DNA of 64,000 nt. It comes from Draconibacterium mangrovi_A. GTDB lineage: Bacteria > Bacteroidota > Bacteroidia > Bacteroidales > Prolixibacteraceae. The notes beneath the pieces are model-generated. The model was not told where the DNA came from. It saw nothing but the letters and a program-made list of their open reading frames with translations, and made no database searches. This document shows positions 9,657-18,429 of the stretch, piece after piece; positions within the stretch are counted from its first letter, which is position 1; the number at the start of each line of letters is the position of its first letter. Location of the stretch: NCBI RefSeq assembly GCF_037646455.1, contig NZ_JBBIXN010000003.1, positions 372,001 through 436,000 on the forward strand. The letters run 5' to 3'. A program made the translations under genes and the position numbers.

Positions 9657-10334
9657 TTAATTTAATTCTTCAATTTTGAGTTTTACAAACTCCAGTAATT
9701 CGTTTGTTGTCGCTATAAAATCAGAACAACCTGCTTCTTTCATCGGTTCAATCTTGCCGTAGCCCCAGGTAACTCCCAATGTTTGCATCCCGGCAGCTTT
9801 GCCTGTTTTAATGTCGACATGCGAATCGCCAACAAACAAAACATCCTGATTCCCGACTTCAAATTTTTTAGCAATCAGCTTGGCCGCAAAGGGATCCGGT
9901 TTTTTAGGATTGTTCCCGTTTTGTCCCATTACCAGATCGGGCAGAAAATCTTTCATGTAATTTTCTACGATCGGCACGGTTTGGCTATGTGGTTTATTCG
10001 TATTTACAGCGAACGGAATTTTATGTTGTTTAAGGAATGCTAGCACTTCATCAATTCCTTCATACAAATGGCTTTTCACCATCAAATGTGAGAGGTAATA
10101 ATCTTTGTATTCCTGAACGAAATTATCCAGTTTTTCCTGATCACTTTTAATGTGATCGGGGAGTGCCCGTTCTACCAGTTTTGCAGCCCCGTTTCCTATC
10201 CACGAAACATACGATTTAGTATCATGCGTTGGCAGATTGTTTTCTTCCAAAACATGGTTGCAGGCATCTGCTATATCCACAATCGAATGGAGCAAAGTAC
10301 CGTCTAAATCGAATATAATTGCTTTTACAGGCAT
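9657..10334 (-). CDS. HAD phosphatase, phosphoglycolate phosphatase-like
   Basis: A 225-residue haloacid-dehalogenase hydrolase with all four motifs: nucleophile Asp in FDLDGTLLHS, Thr in VNTNKP, Lys in the KKPDP stretch, and the acidic pair in GDSHVDIKTGKAAG. A small helical cap lies between motifs I and II. It is tightly packed (3 bases) behind the aldolase-SDR fusion and just before the SorE-like reductase, so it probably dephosphorylates a sugar phosphate of that pathway. Family members also act on 2-phosphoglycolate. Confidence 0.8.
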   Translation of the reverse strand: MPVKAIIFDLDGTLLHSIVDIADACNHVLEENNLPTHDTKSYVSWIGNGAAKLVERALPDHIKSDQEKLDNFVQEYKDYYLSHLMVKSHLYEGIDEVLAFLKQHKIPFAVNTNKPHSQTVPIVENYMKDFLPDLVMGQNGNNPKKPDPFAAKLIAKKFEVGNQDVLFVGDSHVDIKTGKAAGMQTLGVTWGYGKIEPMKEAGCSDFIATTNELLEFVKLKIEELN

Positions 10335-10337
10335 GTA

Positions 10338-12302
10338 TTAATTCAGCATAATTTGTCCGCCACTAACCGGAATGGCCTGTCCGGTTTCATTTTCCTGATC
10401 GATAGCGTAGAAAACCGCCTTAGCTACATCAACAGGAGAGCACCCTTTTCCGAGCGGAACCTGTGCCAGGTAAAACGCTTTTACATCGTCGATGGTTTTG
10501 GCTCCCGGAACTTTTCCTGCATTCAGGTACTGCACGAATAATCCGTTATCAGGATCGCTCCAAAGCGGACCTTCGTAAAAGTTTCCCGGGCAGATTGAAT
10601 TCACCTTAATTCTATCGGGCGCCAGTTCCAGTGCAAACGATTGGGTCAAGCCAATGCCACCAAATTTTCCACCGGCATAGGCAAAGTTTTTCTTGCTTCC
10701 GGCCAGTCCCGATTTGGAATTTATCTGAATCACATCGGCATACAACGAAGCATTGTATTTATTCTGCAATTTCATGATTGGTGTCGCTGCTTTGGTACAA
10801 TAGAAATAGGCGTTGTAATTGATTTTTGTAACCAGATCGAAATTCTCCGGCGTCATTTCTTCCAAACCTCCGGCACGTAAAATTCCGGCGTTGCTTACAA
10901 AAACATCAAGTCCGCCAAATTCGCAAACAGTTTGGTGCATCAGGTTTTTTAGTGATTCCTGATCAGCAACATTGGATTGAACGAAAATAGCATGGCTGCT
11001 GTTTTTAATATCGTTGAACGAGTCGGCTGTAGATTTACCCACCGTTTCATTCAGGTCGGCGACGACGATGTTCGAACCGTTTTCTTTCATCACCCGGGCT
11101 ATTCCTTCGCCAAATCCCTGTGCTGCACCGGTAACAATTGATATCTTGTTTTCTACACGTCCGGCCGAAGCCCCTGCAGAAACTTTGCGGCGGTAATTTT
11201 CAACTTCCCATGTATCGATGAAATGGATTTGTTCGGGTGTCATAAAATGCTGACCGCCGAATGATTCCGACAACCAGGAAATTTTCATAGCATCTTCAAA
11301 AACCTCTTTTATGATGTTTGACTGTGCTGCATTGTCGCCAATCGAAAGCATACCAATGCCTTTTATGAAAACCACTTTTGGTGCAAAACCATAGTCGGCA
11401 ACAAAGGTTTCGTAATTTGTTTTAAAGGTTTCGATAGTTGCTTCAGGAGAGGCAACTTCATCGATATAAATGTATTTCGATTTACAGTAAACGATCAAAT
11501 CCGGGGTGAAAGGATAATTCACTTTCTCGAAAGCTTCAGCACTTGTATTGAACTTTTCGACCAGTGCTGAGTTTGTAACTTTGATGGTTTTCAGCCCGTC
11601 CTGCGAAACAATGGCGCGAATGGCCGGAACCACTTCCGTAACATGTTCAGCAACCGGAAGCATGGTGTTGTCCACCGGAACTGAGACCGCTTTTTCAATG
11701 TTCGCAATAATCTCGTCGTAAATGTCGGCTACTTCCTGTGTGGTGTTGGCACTCACAAAAATGCCATGGTTCTGAAGTAAAATAACTTTCGGATCGTATC
11801 CTTTTTCGGTTCTGAATGCTATGATTTTAGCTTCAACAGCTTTAAATAAAATATACCCCGGATCGATGTATGGTATGTACACCGCTTCATCGCCGAATAC
11901 AGGTTTCACCAACTCTTCGGCTTTGTTGCTGCACATTATTCCATTCACCGCAGTCGGGTGCAGGTGAATCACAAATTTATAGTTGATGGCATTGTGGAAG
12001 GATGTTTCCACCGACGGGCGTTTGCCTTTTGTAATCGTAGCATCGGCTAAGTCATCTTTAATCTGGTTCTCGCGTTCGATTGAATTTGAGCTGTATTGGT
12101 TTTCCGAAATCTTGTCCAGTTTTTTGCGATCCATTACCGCAAAACCTTCTTCGCTTATCGTCGACAAGGCAAATCCGCTGGCTTTTATCCAAAGCTTTTC
12201 GTCGGTTTTGTATGAGGTGTTTCCACCACCTGCAATCACCATTGCTTTATTTGTTCCGTAGAATTGAGAGATTTCTACTAGTTCTTTTACTCCTTGCTCC
12301 AT
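10338..12302 (-). CDS. bifunctional class II aldolase / short-chain dehydrogenase
   Basis: A 654-residue fusion. The N-terminal part is a class II (RhaD/FucA-type) aldolase, with IAGGGNTSYK near the start and the metal-binding HLHP and NHG motifs. The C-terminal part (from about residue 385) is a short-chain dehydrogenase with the TGAAQGFGEG nucleotide loop and YAGGK active site. Such fusions are known from rhamnose/fucose-type catabolism, cleaving a ketose 1-phosphate and oxidising lactaldehyde. No kinase or isomerase of those pathways is adjacent, so the sugar is uncertain. First or second gene of the minus-strand cluster. Confidence 0.82.
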   Translation of the reverse strand: MEQGVKELVEISQFYGTNKAMVIAGGGNTSYKTDEKLWIKASGFALSTISEEGFAVMDRKKLDKISENQYSSNSIERENQIKDDLADATITKGKRPSVETSFHNAINYKFVIHLHPTAVNGIMCSNKAEELVKPVFGDEAVYIPYIDPGYILFKAVEAKIIAFRTEKGYDPKVILLQNHGIFVSANTTQEVADIYDEIIANIEKAVSVPVDNTMLPVAEHVTEVVPAIRAIVSQDGLKTIKVTNSALVEKFNTSAEAFEKVNYPFTPDLIVYCKSKYIYIDEVASPEATIETFKTNYETFVADYGFAPKVVFIKGIGMLSIGDNAAQSNIIKEVFEDAMKISWLSESFGGQHFMTPEQIHFIDTWEVENYRRKVSAGASAGRVENKISIVTGAAQGFGEGIARVMKENGSNIVVADLNETVGKSTADSFNDIKNSSHAIFVQSNVADQESLKNLMHQTVCEFGGLDVFVSNAGILRAGGLEEMTPENFDLVTKINYNAYFYCTKAATPIMKLQNKYNASLYADVIQINSKSGLAGSKKNFAYAGGKFGGIGLTQSFALELAPDRIKVNSICPGNFYEGPLWSDPDNGLFVQYLNAGKVPGAKTIDDVKAFYLAQVPLGKGCSPVDVAKAVFYAIDQENETGQAIPVSGGQIMLN

Positions 12303-12326
12303 GATTTCTATATTCTTCTCCGTATT

Positions 12327-12412
12327 GCTCTGTGTCTTCTTTGTGTTCTCTGTGGTTTGAAATCTTTTTACCGCAGAGCAATTAGAGAATTTCGCAGAGA
12401 GCTCGGAGTTAT
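12327..12412. repeat. dispersed CTCTGTGGT/ACCGCAGAG repeat
   Basis: This gap between two minus-strand genes holds the CTCTGTGTCTTCTTTGTG-type repeat. Inverted arms 12348-12356 and 12370-12378 match at 8 of 9 bases. It is of a kind seen between genes in many Bacteroidota. Confidence 0.55.
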
Positions 12413-12417
12413 TTATT

Positions 12418-13656
12418 TTATTTCTCTAGGAACTTTGCAATTACTGCTTTACCCAACTCAATAAAAGTTGCTTTCTCGTCGGTTTTGGCGATACCGTTCA
12501 GCAGGTAACCTTCCTGGCCATTTGACACCAGATATTGATGAGCTGCAATCACTGCAGTTCCTTCGTAATTGATCTGCTTCAACTCATCATCCAGTTCGAA
12601 TCCGCCGCCTACGCTCAATTTTATCGGGTCGAGTTTTGGTGTATTGTGCTCGCTACCAAAAGTGATCACAAAACCTTTATTGTTGAAAAACTTCACAAAG
12701 TCCTTTAGGATGTTGAATTTGTTCCTGGCCGGAATCAGTTCAATGCTGAATACGTTTTTGCTTTTCAATTCCGCCAATAGCTTTTCGCTATCTCCTTCAT
12801 AGTCGGTGTAATTCTCATCGCCGAAATCGAGTAACACCGGGTAACATGGAATTCCACCTGCGTCAATAATTATTTCCTGAACTTCTTCGAGGGATAAAAA
12901 TGCTTTTGGATCCTCAGGAACAAATGCTGCACCACCCGATTTTAAAAGATTCCCACGAATCTCATTTTCCAGTCCTGCCAAATCATCGATAGCTGACTTC
13001 ACCGGCTTGCCCTGAAATATGACATTAAAAAGTTTTGCTCTTCCCAGATCGGTTTCTTCTTTTTCAAACACTGCTATCCGAATGGCCTGTGAAATGTGGC
13101 GTTCGCGAAACAGGTTTTTAGCCAACCGACTTTGCAATTCTTCCGCATCGAATTGAATATCTATTTCTTTTTCAGTAAAAAAAGCATTTAGCTTTTCCAC
13201 CATCTGGTAAGTCTGGCGGTTACTTTCTTCCTGTAGGTCTTTTATTTTATTGGCCGAAGCCTCGCTCATTTGAGCTGGTTGCCTTAATCCTTTTCCGCTA
13301 AAATAAGTACGGCCGGGATTGCTGGGGTCATTCACACGAATACCGGCTTCCTGCAAGTCTTTTTGCAAGGCCATAAATTCGATGTTGAACAGCGGAAAAA
13401 CTTTGTGTTTCTCTGCCATTTCTGCAAATTCATTATAGCCGTCGGTAGTGTAAAAGTCGTTGATGCCGAGTACTGAAACACCTTCCGATTTAGCAAGTAC
13501 AAAGGGCTGTTCCACTTCCGAAAACGCGCTAAACGAATGTGGCGTGTGAATGTGGCCGTTAATGTCGGGCGTCTCAGTTTTTGGTTGATCCTGATACCAT
13601 TTTAGCAATTCTTCCGGCTTGGGGAAGGTTGTAAATATACTTTTTGAGTCTGTCAT
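12418..13656 (-). CDS. PHP-domain phosphoesterase-like protein
   Basis: A 412-residue protein with a PHP-type metal centre: HIHTPHSF near residue 35, a conserved NIEF segment, and GSEHNTP late in the chain. PHP domains hydrolyse phosphoesters using two or three metals. The chosen start (ATG, MTDSKS) replaces a GTG eight codons upstream. It is the first gene of the minus-strand run that continues with the aldolase-SDR fusion, HAD phosphatase and SorE-like reductase, so a role in the same pathway is likely but not shown. Not the histidinol-phosphatase or DNA-polymerase PHP form. Confidence 0.7.
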   Translation of the reverse strand: MTDSKSIFTTFPKPEELLKWYQDQPKTETPDINGHIHTPHSFSAFSEVEQPFVLAKSEGVSVLGINDFYTTDGYNEFAEMAEKHKVFPLFNIEFMALQKDLQEAGIRVNDPSNPGRTYFSGKGLRQPAQMSEASANKIKDLQEESNRQTYQMVEKLNAFFTEKEIDIQFDAEELQSRLAKNLFRERHISQAIRIAVFEKEETDLGRAKLFNVIFQGKPVKSAIDDLAGLENEIRGNLLKSGGAAFVPEDPKAFLSLEEVQEIIIDAGGIPCYPVLLDFGDENYTDYEGDSEKLLAELKSKNVFSIELIPARNKFNILKDFVKFFNNKGFVITFGSEHNTPKLDPIKLSVGGGFELDDELKQINYEGTAVIAAHQYLVSNGQEGYLLNGIAKTDEKATFIELGKAVIAKFLEK

Positions 13657-13793
13657 ATGCATTAATCTGAATGTACGCACAAATAAACAAAACTGCGCAC
13701 TTATAGGTGTCCTTTGGTATCCTGTTTTTGCGGAATGGAATCAAACTTTCACTCGGTTTTCTTGTTGTTCAATTCGAATAAAAAACAGGAATC

Positions 13794-14162
13794 ATGAGCA
13801 AAATTATTTTAATGACAGCCACATTTCTGCTGGCATTGGCTGTTGCTGCAGGAGCTTTTGGTGCACATGCCTTAAAAACGCATCTTTCGGCCGAAATGTT
13901 ACAAACCTGGAAAACCGCAGTAGATTACCATCTTTATCATGCGCTTGGCTTGCTGCTGATCGGAGTGTTGACAGTGGTTCTGCCCGATTTAAGTACAAAA
14001 TGGCCGGCCATTTTATTGTTCGCCGGAATTGTATTGTTCTCCGGGAGTTTGTACACCATGGCACTCAGCGGAATAAAAACACTAGGTGCGATTACGCCAA
14101 TAGGAGGTTTGAGTTTTATTGCAGGTTGGTTAATTTTGTTGGTAACAATCTGGAGGAGATAA
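13794..14162 (+). CDS. DUF423 small membrane protein (YgdD family)
   Basis: A 122-residue integral membrane protein with four predicted helices. It carries the family signature AAGAFGAHALK near residue 20, the HALGLLLIGV helix and the late GITPIGG-like turn (here GAITPIGGL). The biochemical function of DUF423 is unknown. Divergent from the PHP gene, with a short intergenic region; no partner gene is evident. Confidence 0.9.
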   Translation: MSKIILMTATFLLALAVAAGAFGAHALKTHLSAEMLQTWKTAVDYHLYHALGLLLIGVLTVVLPDLSTKWPAILLFAGIVLFSGSLYTMALSGIKTLGAITPIGGLSFIAGWLILLVTIWRR

Positions 14163-14264
14163 TCGGTTTGACAATAACCTGTCCCCTGAAATGTTAATGA
14201 TAATCAAATTCAGGGAGTAGCTGAATTACCGATGTGTTTTTTCTTTAGTATTGCGACCAAATTT

Positions 14265-15059
14265 ATGGGAAAGATGAAGGTATTGTATCTGTTGTTTGTA
14301 TTTCTTACCGGGCTGGTGCTGAATAGTGCCGGTCAGTATGTCAATACCGATGAACTGGTGGTTGTGCCCGGGTTGGAGCATCCGGTTAATGCAGAAGAAT
14401 ACAAACTGATACGTGAGCAGAAACTTAGCGAATATCAAAGTTATTTATCACAATTTCTGGTGCCGGGAGATGGTGGCTACATCATCAGCCGCTTTGGACC
14501 GCGTTCGGGGAGAATGCACTACGGAACTGACATAAAAATGGCGAAAGGTGATACCGTTCATGCCGTACAGGATGGTTATCTCACTCGCTCAGGATGGGGT
14601 AGTGGATTTGGAAACATCATCATTATTCAGCACGATAACAACATCGAAACCTATTATGCCCACCTGTCGAAATTCCTGAAGACAAAAGGTGAATGGGTGA
14701 AGAAAGGTGAACCGATCGCTTTGGCCGGAAGTACCGGTCGTGCCCGGGGGCCGCATCTGCATTTCGAAATGCACGAAGATGGACGAGCTTTTGATCCGGA
14801 ACTGGTTTACGATTTCAATCAGCAGCAGGTAAGACCTATTGCCCAAAATTTTGAAACCCTGGTAGCCCTGCATCGAACGTTGAAACCACAAGGCTATTCT
14901 ACCAACCTGGCTGTACCTGAATATTATAAAGTTCGTTCGGGCGATTCGTTATGGGTAATTTCACGCCGCTATAAAACACCGATCCGGGAAATCTGCAGGT
15001 TGAATAACATTTCCGAAAACACGGTATTGCAAATAGGTCAGCCTTTAAAAATGTACTAA
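14265..15059 (+). CDS. M23 peptidase with C-terminal LysM domain
   Basis: A 264-residue secreted cell-wall hydrolase. I start at the ATG at 14265 because the signal peptide (VLYLLFVFLTGLVL) follows directly. The M23 (LytM) domain has all metal and catalytic residues: H85-x3-D89 in HYGTD, and H164-x-H166 in PHLHFE. A LysM repeat occupies the last 45 residues and should anchor the enzyme to peptidoglycan. Likely a DD-endopeptidase, or an activator of amidases, in the periplasm or outer envelope. Confidence 0.92.
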   Translation: MGKMKVLYLLFVFLTGLVLNSAGQYVNTDELVVVPGLEHPVNAEEYKLIREQKLSEYQSYLSQFLVPGDGGYIISRFGPRSGRMHYGTDIKMAKGDTVHAVQDGYLTRSGWGSGFGNIIIIQHDNNIETYYAHLSKFLKTKGEWVKKGEPIALAGSTGRARGPHLHFEMHEDGRAFDPELVYDFNQQQVRPIAQNFETLVALHRTLKPQGYSTNLAVPEYYKVRSGDSLWVISRRYKTPIREICRLNNISENTVLQIGQPLKMY

Positions 15060-15114
15060 AAGAGCTGTGAGCTAAGGGTCTTGTGCTATGAGCTCAGAGT
15101 GATATAATTACCCC

Positions 15115-15303
15115 TTATTTCAGTCTTGAAAGTACTACGTAAATATAAATCAGTTCAATGATAAAAATGACAGCTGTTGCTGCAAAAAGGGTTATTGTTA
15201 TTTTGTGGTGGTAATGTTGCAGTTTTGCAAAAGAAGCTGAAATTAGAACTACAGAAAAAAGAATACTAAGAAAAATAATTACTGTACGGTGGCTTTTTTT
15301 CAT
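15115..15303 (-). CDS. small two-helix membrane protein, GldL N-terminus-like
   Basis: A 62-residue protein made of two hydrophobic helices joined by a short AKLQHYHHK loop. The layout and the KLQH motif between the helices recall the membrane part of GldL and the short GldL-related proteins of Bacteroidota. It lacks the cytoplasmic GldL domain, so it cannot by itself be the gliding/T9SS motor. The resemblance is weak. Confidence 0.5.
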   Translation of the reverse strand: MKKSHRTVIIFLSILFSVVLISASFAKLQHYHHKITITLFAATAVIFIIELIYIYVVLSRLK

Positions 15304-15370
15304 GACGTAGCTATGTAAAAGAGTATTGAACCAAAAATAATGTTTTTGCCGAAAGGAAGAGTATTAAACA

Positions 15371-15401
15371 TAAAAAATCCGGTCTCGTTTGAAACCGGAT
15401 T
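15371..15401 (-). terminator. terminator, copy A of a duplicated hairpin
   Basis: A 31-bp block with stem AATCCGGT/ACCGGATT and, on the minus strand, a following T-run. It ends the DUF4258/DUF2283 pair. The same 31 bases recur at 15884-15914. Confidence 0.85.
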
Positions 15402-15423
15402 CTTATTATTTGACAGATTCAAT

Positions 15424-15618
15424 TTATGCTACTTCGTAACTTATGCCGTTGGGGTGTTTTGTCTTCTTTGAAGCATTTAATACCTCAATCCCAACAATCT
15501 CCCCGTTTTCTCCATAGTCAAGGATAACTCCCGGTTTATCTTCATCACTTTCCACCACCTCGTTTTCAGAAAATTGGATGTAGATGATATCTGTTTCCTT
15601 ATCGTATTTAATGACCAT
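15424..15618 (-). CDS. DUF2283 family protein
   Basis: A 64-residue protein with the DUF2283 pattern: Y-D-x-E-x-D-x-x-Y-I near the start, an acidic middle, then GxIVGIEVLNAS. The start is set at ATG 15618 rather than a TTG three codons earlier. It overlaps the upstream DUF4258 gene by 11 bases, so the two are translationally coupled. DUF4258/DUF2283 pairs behave like small toxin-antitoxin modules in genome context, with DUF2283 in the antitoxin position, but this is not proven. Confidence 0.85.
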   Translation of the reverse strand: MVIKYDKETDIIYIQFSENEVVESDEDKPGVILDYGENGEIVGIEVLNASKKTKHPNGISYEVA

Positions 15619-15859
15619 ATTTTTCAATTTTTGATGTTTTGTAAACTGTAATCACAAGCGCAGGGACTTTTGTCGTGTTTACAAATACTCTGTAAAGATA
15701 AGTTTTTGAATCTTCTTCAACAAGCTTCGAATAAATAGTAGTGTTCTCATCCTGAGATTGGATAGTATCAGGTTCATTTAATATTTGATGGATAGTTTCA
15801 TTCAGGATACCTCTTGATTGCATCCTTTTTAAAGCGTGATTTGAAATTCGAAAATTCAT
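15608..15859 (-). CDS. DUF4258 family protein
   Basis: An 83-residue protein with the DUF4258 signature: an early S-x-H-x-x-x-R-M-x-x-R-G segment (SNHALKRMQSRGI), then strands ending in VITVYKTSK. The fold is thought to be related to RelE/BECR-type RNases, and the gene is usually followed by a small partner, as here (DUF2283, 11-base overlap). The pair is bracketed by two copies of one terminator hairpin. Function inferred from context only. Confidence 0.85.
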   Translation of the reverse strand: MNFRISNHALKRMQSRGILNETIHQILNEPDTIQSQDENTTIYSKLVEEDSKTYLYRVFVNTTKVPALVITVYKTSKIEKYGH

Positions 15860-15883
15860 GTTTTAAATTTACATTTTTCCAAA

Positions 15884-15914
15884 TAAAAAATCCGGTCTCG
15901 TTTGAAACCGGATT
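15884..15914 (-). terminator. terminator of the E2-E1 operon, copy B
   Basis: The same 31-bp hairpin block as at 15371-15401, with a T-run on the minus strand. It lies 35 bases after the E1 stop codon and is its natural terminator. Confidence 0.88.
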
Positions 15915-15948
15915 TTATTTTGAATGGTTGATTGAATTCCAATATCAG

Positions 15949-18417
15949 TTAAATGCCTCTGGCATTTCTGTCCAGTTGTTCAGCTTCGGTAAAGTCATTC
16001 TCTGAAACATGTCCTTCCAAAGGAAGAATACGCTCGTGAATGGCATCGATGATCCACTCCGGTTGCGGGAAGAAATAATCTTCAAGCTCGTGAGCCGGTG
16101 TGATCCAGTTGCGCGAACCCACTACAACAGGTGGAGCATCGAGGTAATCGAAAGCCAGTTCGGTGATGTTTGAAGCCAGGTCACGCAGGAACGATCCGCG
16201 TCCTGAAGCATCACCCGAGATCACAATGCGACCGGTCTTTTTAACCGATTCGATCACGGCATCGTAATTAAAGGGTACCAGCGAACGTGCATCGATCACT
16301 TCTGCTGAAATATTGTATTTTTCTTCCAGAGTTTTTGCGGCATCCAATGCGCGGTACAGTGTTGCTCCAATTGTCAGGATGGTTACATCGCTACCTTCTT
16401 TCTTCACATCCGGTTCACCCATCGCGATTTCGTAATATTCTGCCGGAACGCCGTCTTTATGGAACTGCTCACCAATATCGTACAGACGCTGACTTTCGAA
16501 GAAAATAACCGGATCGGTACCTTGCAGTGCTGAGTTCATCAGTCCTTTGGCATCATATGGTGTTACCGGGAAAACTACTTTCAAGCCCGGGATGTGAGCA
16601 GCCAGGGCTGTCCAGTCCTGCGAGTGTTGTGCACCATACTTCGAACCTACCGAAACGCGGATCGTTACCGGCATTTTCAATACGTTTCCACTCATGGCCT
16701 GCCACTTTGGAAGTTGGTTAAATACCTCGTCACCGGCGCGTCCCAGGAAGTCGCAATACATGATCTCAGGAATTACACGACCACCACACATTGCATAACC
16801 AATGGCAGTACCAACAATTGATGCTTCCGAAATAGGTGAGTTGAACAAACGTTGGTAAGGCAGAGCTTCGGTCAAACCGCGGTAAACAGCAAAAGCGCCA
16901 CCCCAGTCGCGGTTTTCTTCACCATAAGCAATCAGGGTTGGGTCTTTGTAAAAACGATCGGCAATGGCTTCAAATAAACCATCGCGTAAGCCGTAGGTTT
17001 TAATTTTTGAATGTTGTTTACCTTCAGCATCGAACATAAAACGTTCTTTTTTTGCCAACTGTTTAACGCGTGGATTTTCATCCAATGGATGGTTCACTTC
17101 CACCGGGCGATCTTCCATTCTATCCACCGACTCGTTACTGAACATCATTTCCCCGATAAGGTTAGGGTGTTTTTTCATGTCCATATGAGGCGAAACTTCA
17201 TCGTCGATGGCCAGTTTTAATGCGTTAGTTATCAGCTCAGTTGTTTCCACTTTTATTTTATCCAGTTGTTCTTGTGTGGCCACACCGTTTTTAACAAGCT
17301 CTTTGCCAAACCAGACAATCGAATCCTGTGCTTCCCAGGCTTCCACTTCTTCCTTGGTACGGTACGAAGATGCATCGGAAGGAGAGTGTCCACTGTAACG
17401 GTAGGTCAGTACGTCGAGCAATACCGGTCCGCGTTTCTCTTCCAGAATTTTACGTTTACGTTTGTAGGCATCGATCACGGCCAAGGGATTGTAACCATCA
17501 ACTCGTTCAGCATGCATCTGGTCGCGGTTTACACCTGCACCAATACGTGCTGCCACATCGTAACCCATGGTTTCACCGCTGGTCTGTCCACCCATACCAT
17601 ACTGGTTATTCATAATGTTGATGATCAGCGGTAATCCGCCTTTCATGTCACCTTCCCAAAGTTGTGTGAACTGATCCATGGAGGCAAAAGCCAGTCCTTC
17701 CCAAACCGGGCCGCAGGCCATTGATGCATCACCTATGTTGGCAACCACGATTCCTGGTTTGCGGTTTACCTTTTTGTATAAAGCTGCACCCACAGATATA
17801 TCACCTGAGCCACCAACGATAGCATTGTTCGGGTAAACGCCGAATGGAGTAAAGAAAGCGTGCATCGAGCCACCCAGTCCTTTGTTGAAACCGGTTTCTC
17901 GGGCAAAAATTTCGGCCAGCGTTCCATAGATAAGGAATTTTATGGCCAACTCTTTTGTCGTTCCGTCGTGTCCTTCTTTTACAGGGGCCGCAGTTACTCC
18001 GTCGAAGTGAGAGTCCATAATTTTCTGGAGCTGCTCGTCGCTTAGTTTGCCAATGGCGGAAAGTCCTTTGGCAAGAATTTCGCCGTGGCTTCGGTGCGAA
18101 CCAAAGATAAAATCTTCAACATCCAGGGTGTAAGCCATACCAACAGCGGCTGCTTCCTGACCAATGGAAAGGTGAGCAGGGCCGGGGTGATTGTATGGTA
18201 CTTCGTTGTATTCGCCCCTGGTTTTAATCAGGTCCAACATGGTTTCAAATTCACGAATGACAACCATATCGTGAAAGATTTTAACAAGTTCCTCGTCGGA
18301 GAAATTCTTTTTTTCCTCCTCAACAGTTTTGTTGTACTGGTTTACCGGAATCGGCTTGAACTCCAACTGACTCGGTTTACGCACCTCATCAGGATTTATA
18401 TATTGTACTTTTGGCAT
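15949..18417 (-). CDS. 2-oxoacid dehydrogenase E1, fused alpha-beta
   Basis: An 822-residue thiamine-diphosphate enzyme in which the alpha (about 1-470) and beta (about 480-822) subunits are one chain. The alpha half has the TPP/Mg segment beginning IGDASMACGPVWEG and an NNQYGMGG loop. The beta half has GAQHSQD and the DARSLVPFN segment. It decarboxylates a 2-oxoacid and passes the acyl group to the E2 lipoyl arm. It follows E2 in the same operon (12-base gap). Substrate could be pyruvate, branched-chain oxoacids or an acetoin-like compound. E3 is not nearby and is presumably shared. Confidence 0.88.
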   Translation of the reverse strand: MPKVQYINPDEVRKPSQLEFKPIPVNQYNKTVEEEKKNFSDEELVKIFHDMVVIREFETMLDLIKTRGEYNEVPYNHPGPAHLSIGQEAAAVGMAYTLDVEDFIFGSHRSHGEILAKGLSAIGKLSDEQLQKIMDSHFDGVTAAPVKEGHDGTTKELAIKFLIYGTLAEIFARETGFNKGLGGSMHAFFTPFGVYPNNAIVGGSGDISVGAALYKKVNRKPGIVVANIGDASMACGPVWEGLAFASMDQFTQLWEGDMKGGLPLIINIMNNQYGMGGQTSGETMGYDVAARIGAGVNRDQMHAERVDGYNPLAVIDAYKRKRKILEEKRGPVLLDVLTYRYSGHSPSDASSYRTKEEVEAWEAQDSIVWFGKELVKNGVATQEQLDKIKVETTELITNALKLAIDDEVSPHMDMKKHPNLIGEMMFSNESVDRMEDRPVEVNHPLDENPRVKQLAKKERFMFDAEGKQHSKIKTYGLRDGLFEAIADRFYKDPTLIAYGEENRDWGGAFAVYRGLTEALPYQRLFNSPISEASIVGTAIGYAMCGGRVIPEIMYCDFLGRAGDEVFNQLPKWQAMSGNVLKMPVTIRVSVGSKYGAQHSQDWTALAAHIPGLKVVFPVTPYDAKGLMNSALQGTDPVIFFESQRLYDIGEQFHKDGVPAEYYEIAMGEPDVKKEGSDVTILTIGATLYRALDAAKTLEEKYNISAEVIDARSLVPFNYDAVIESVKKTGRIVISGDASGRGSFLRDLASNITELAFDYLDAPPVVVGSRNWITPAHELEDYFFPQPEWIIDAIHERILPLEGHVSENDFTEAEQLDRNARGI

Positions 18418-18429
18418 CTTTTTATGAGT

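Noticed and set aside
15115..15303. Calling this small protein a true GldL
   Set aside because: It has only the two-helix membrane part and no gldKMN neighbours, so it is listed as a resemblance.
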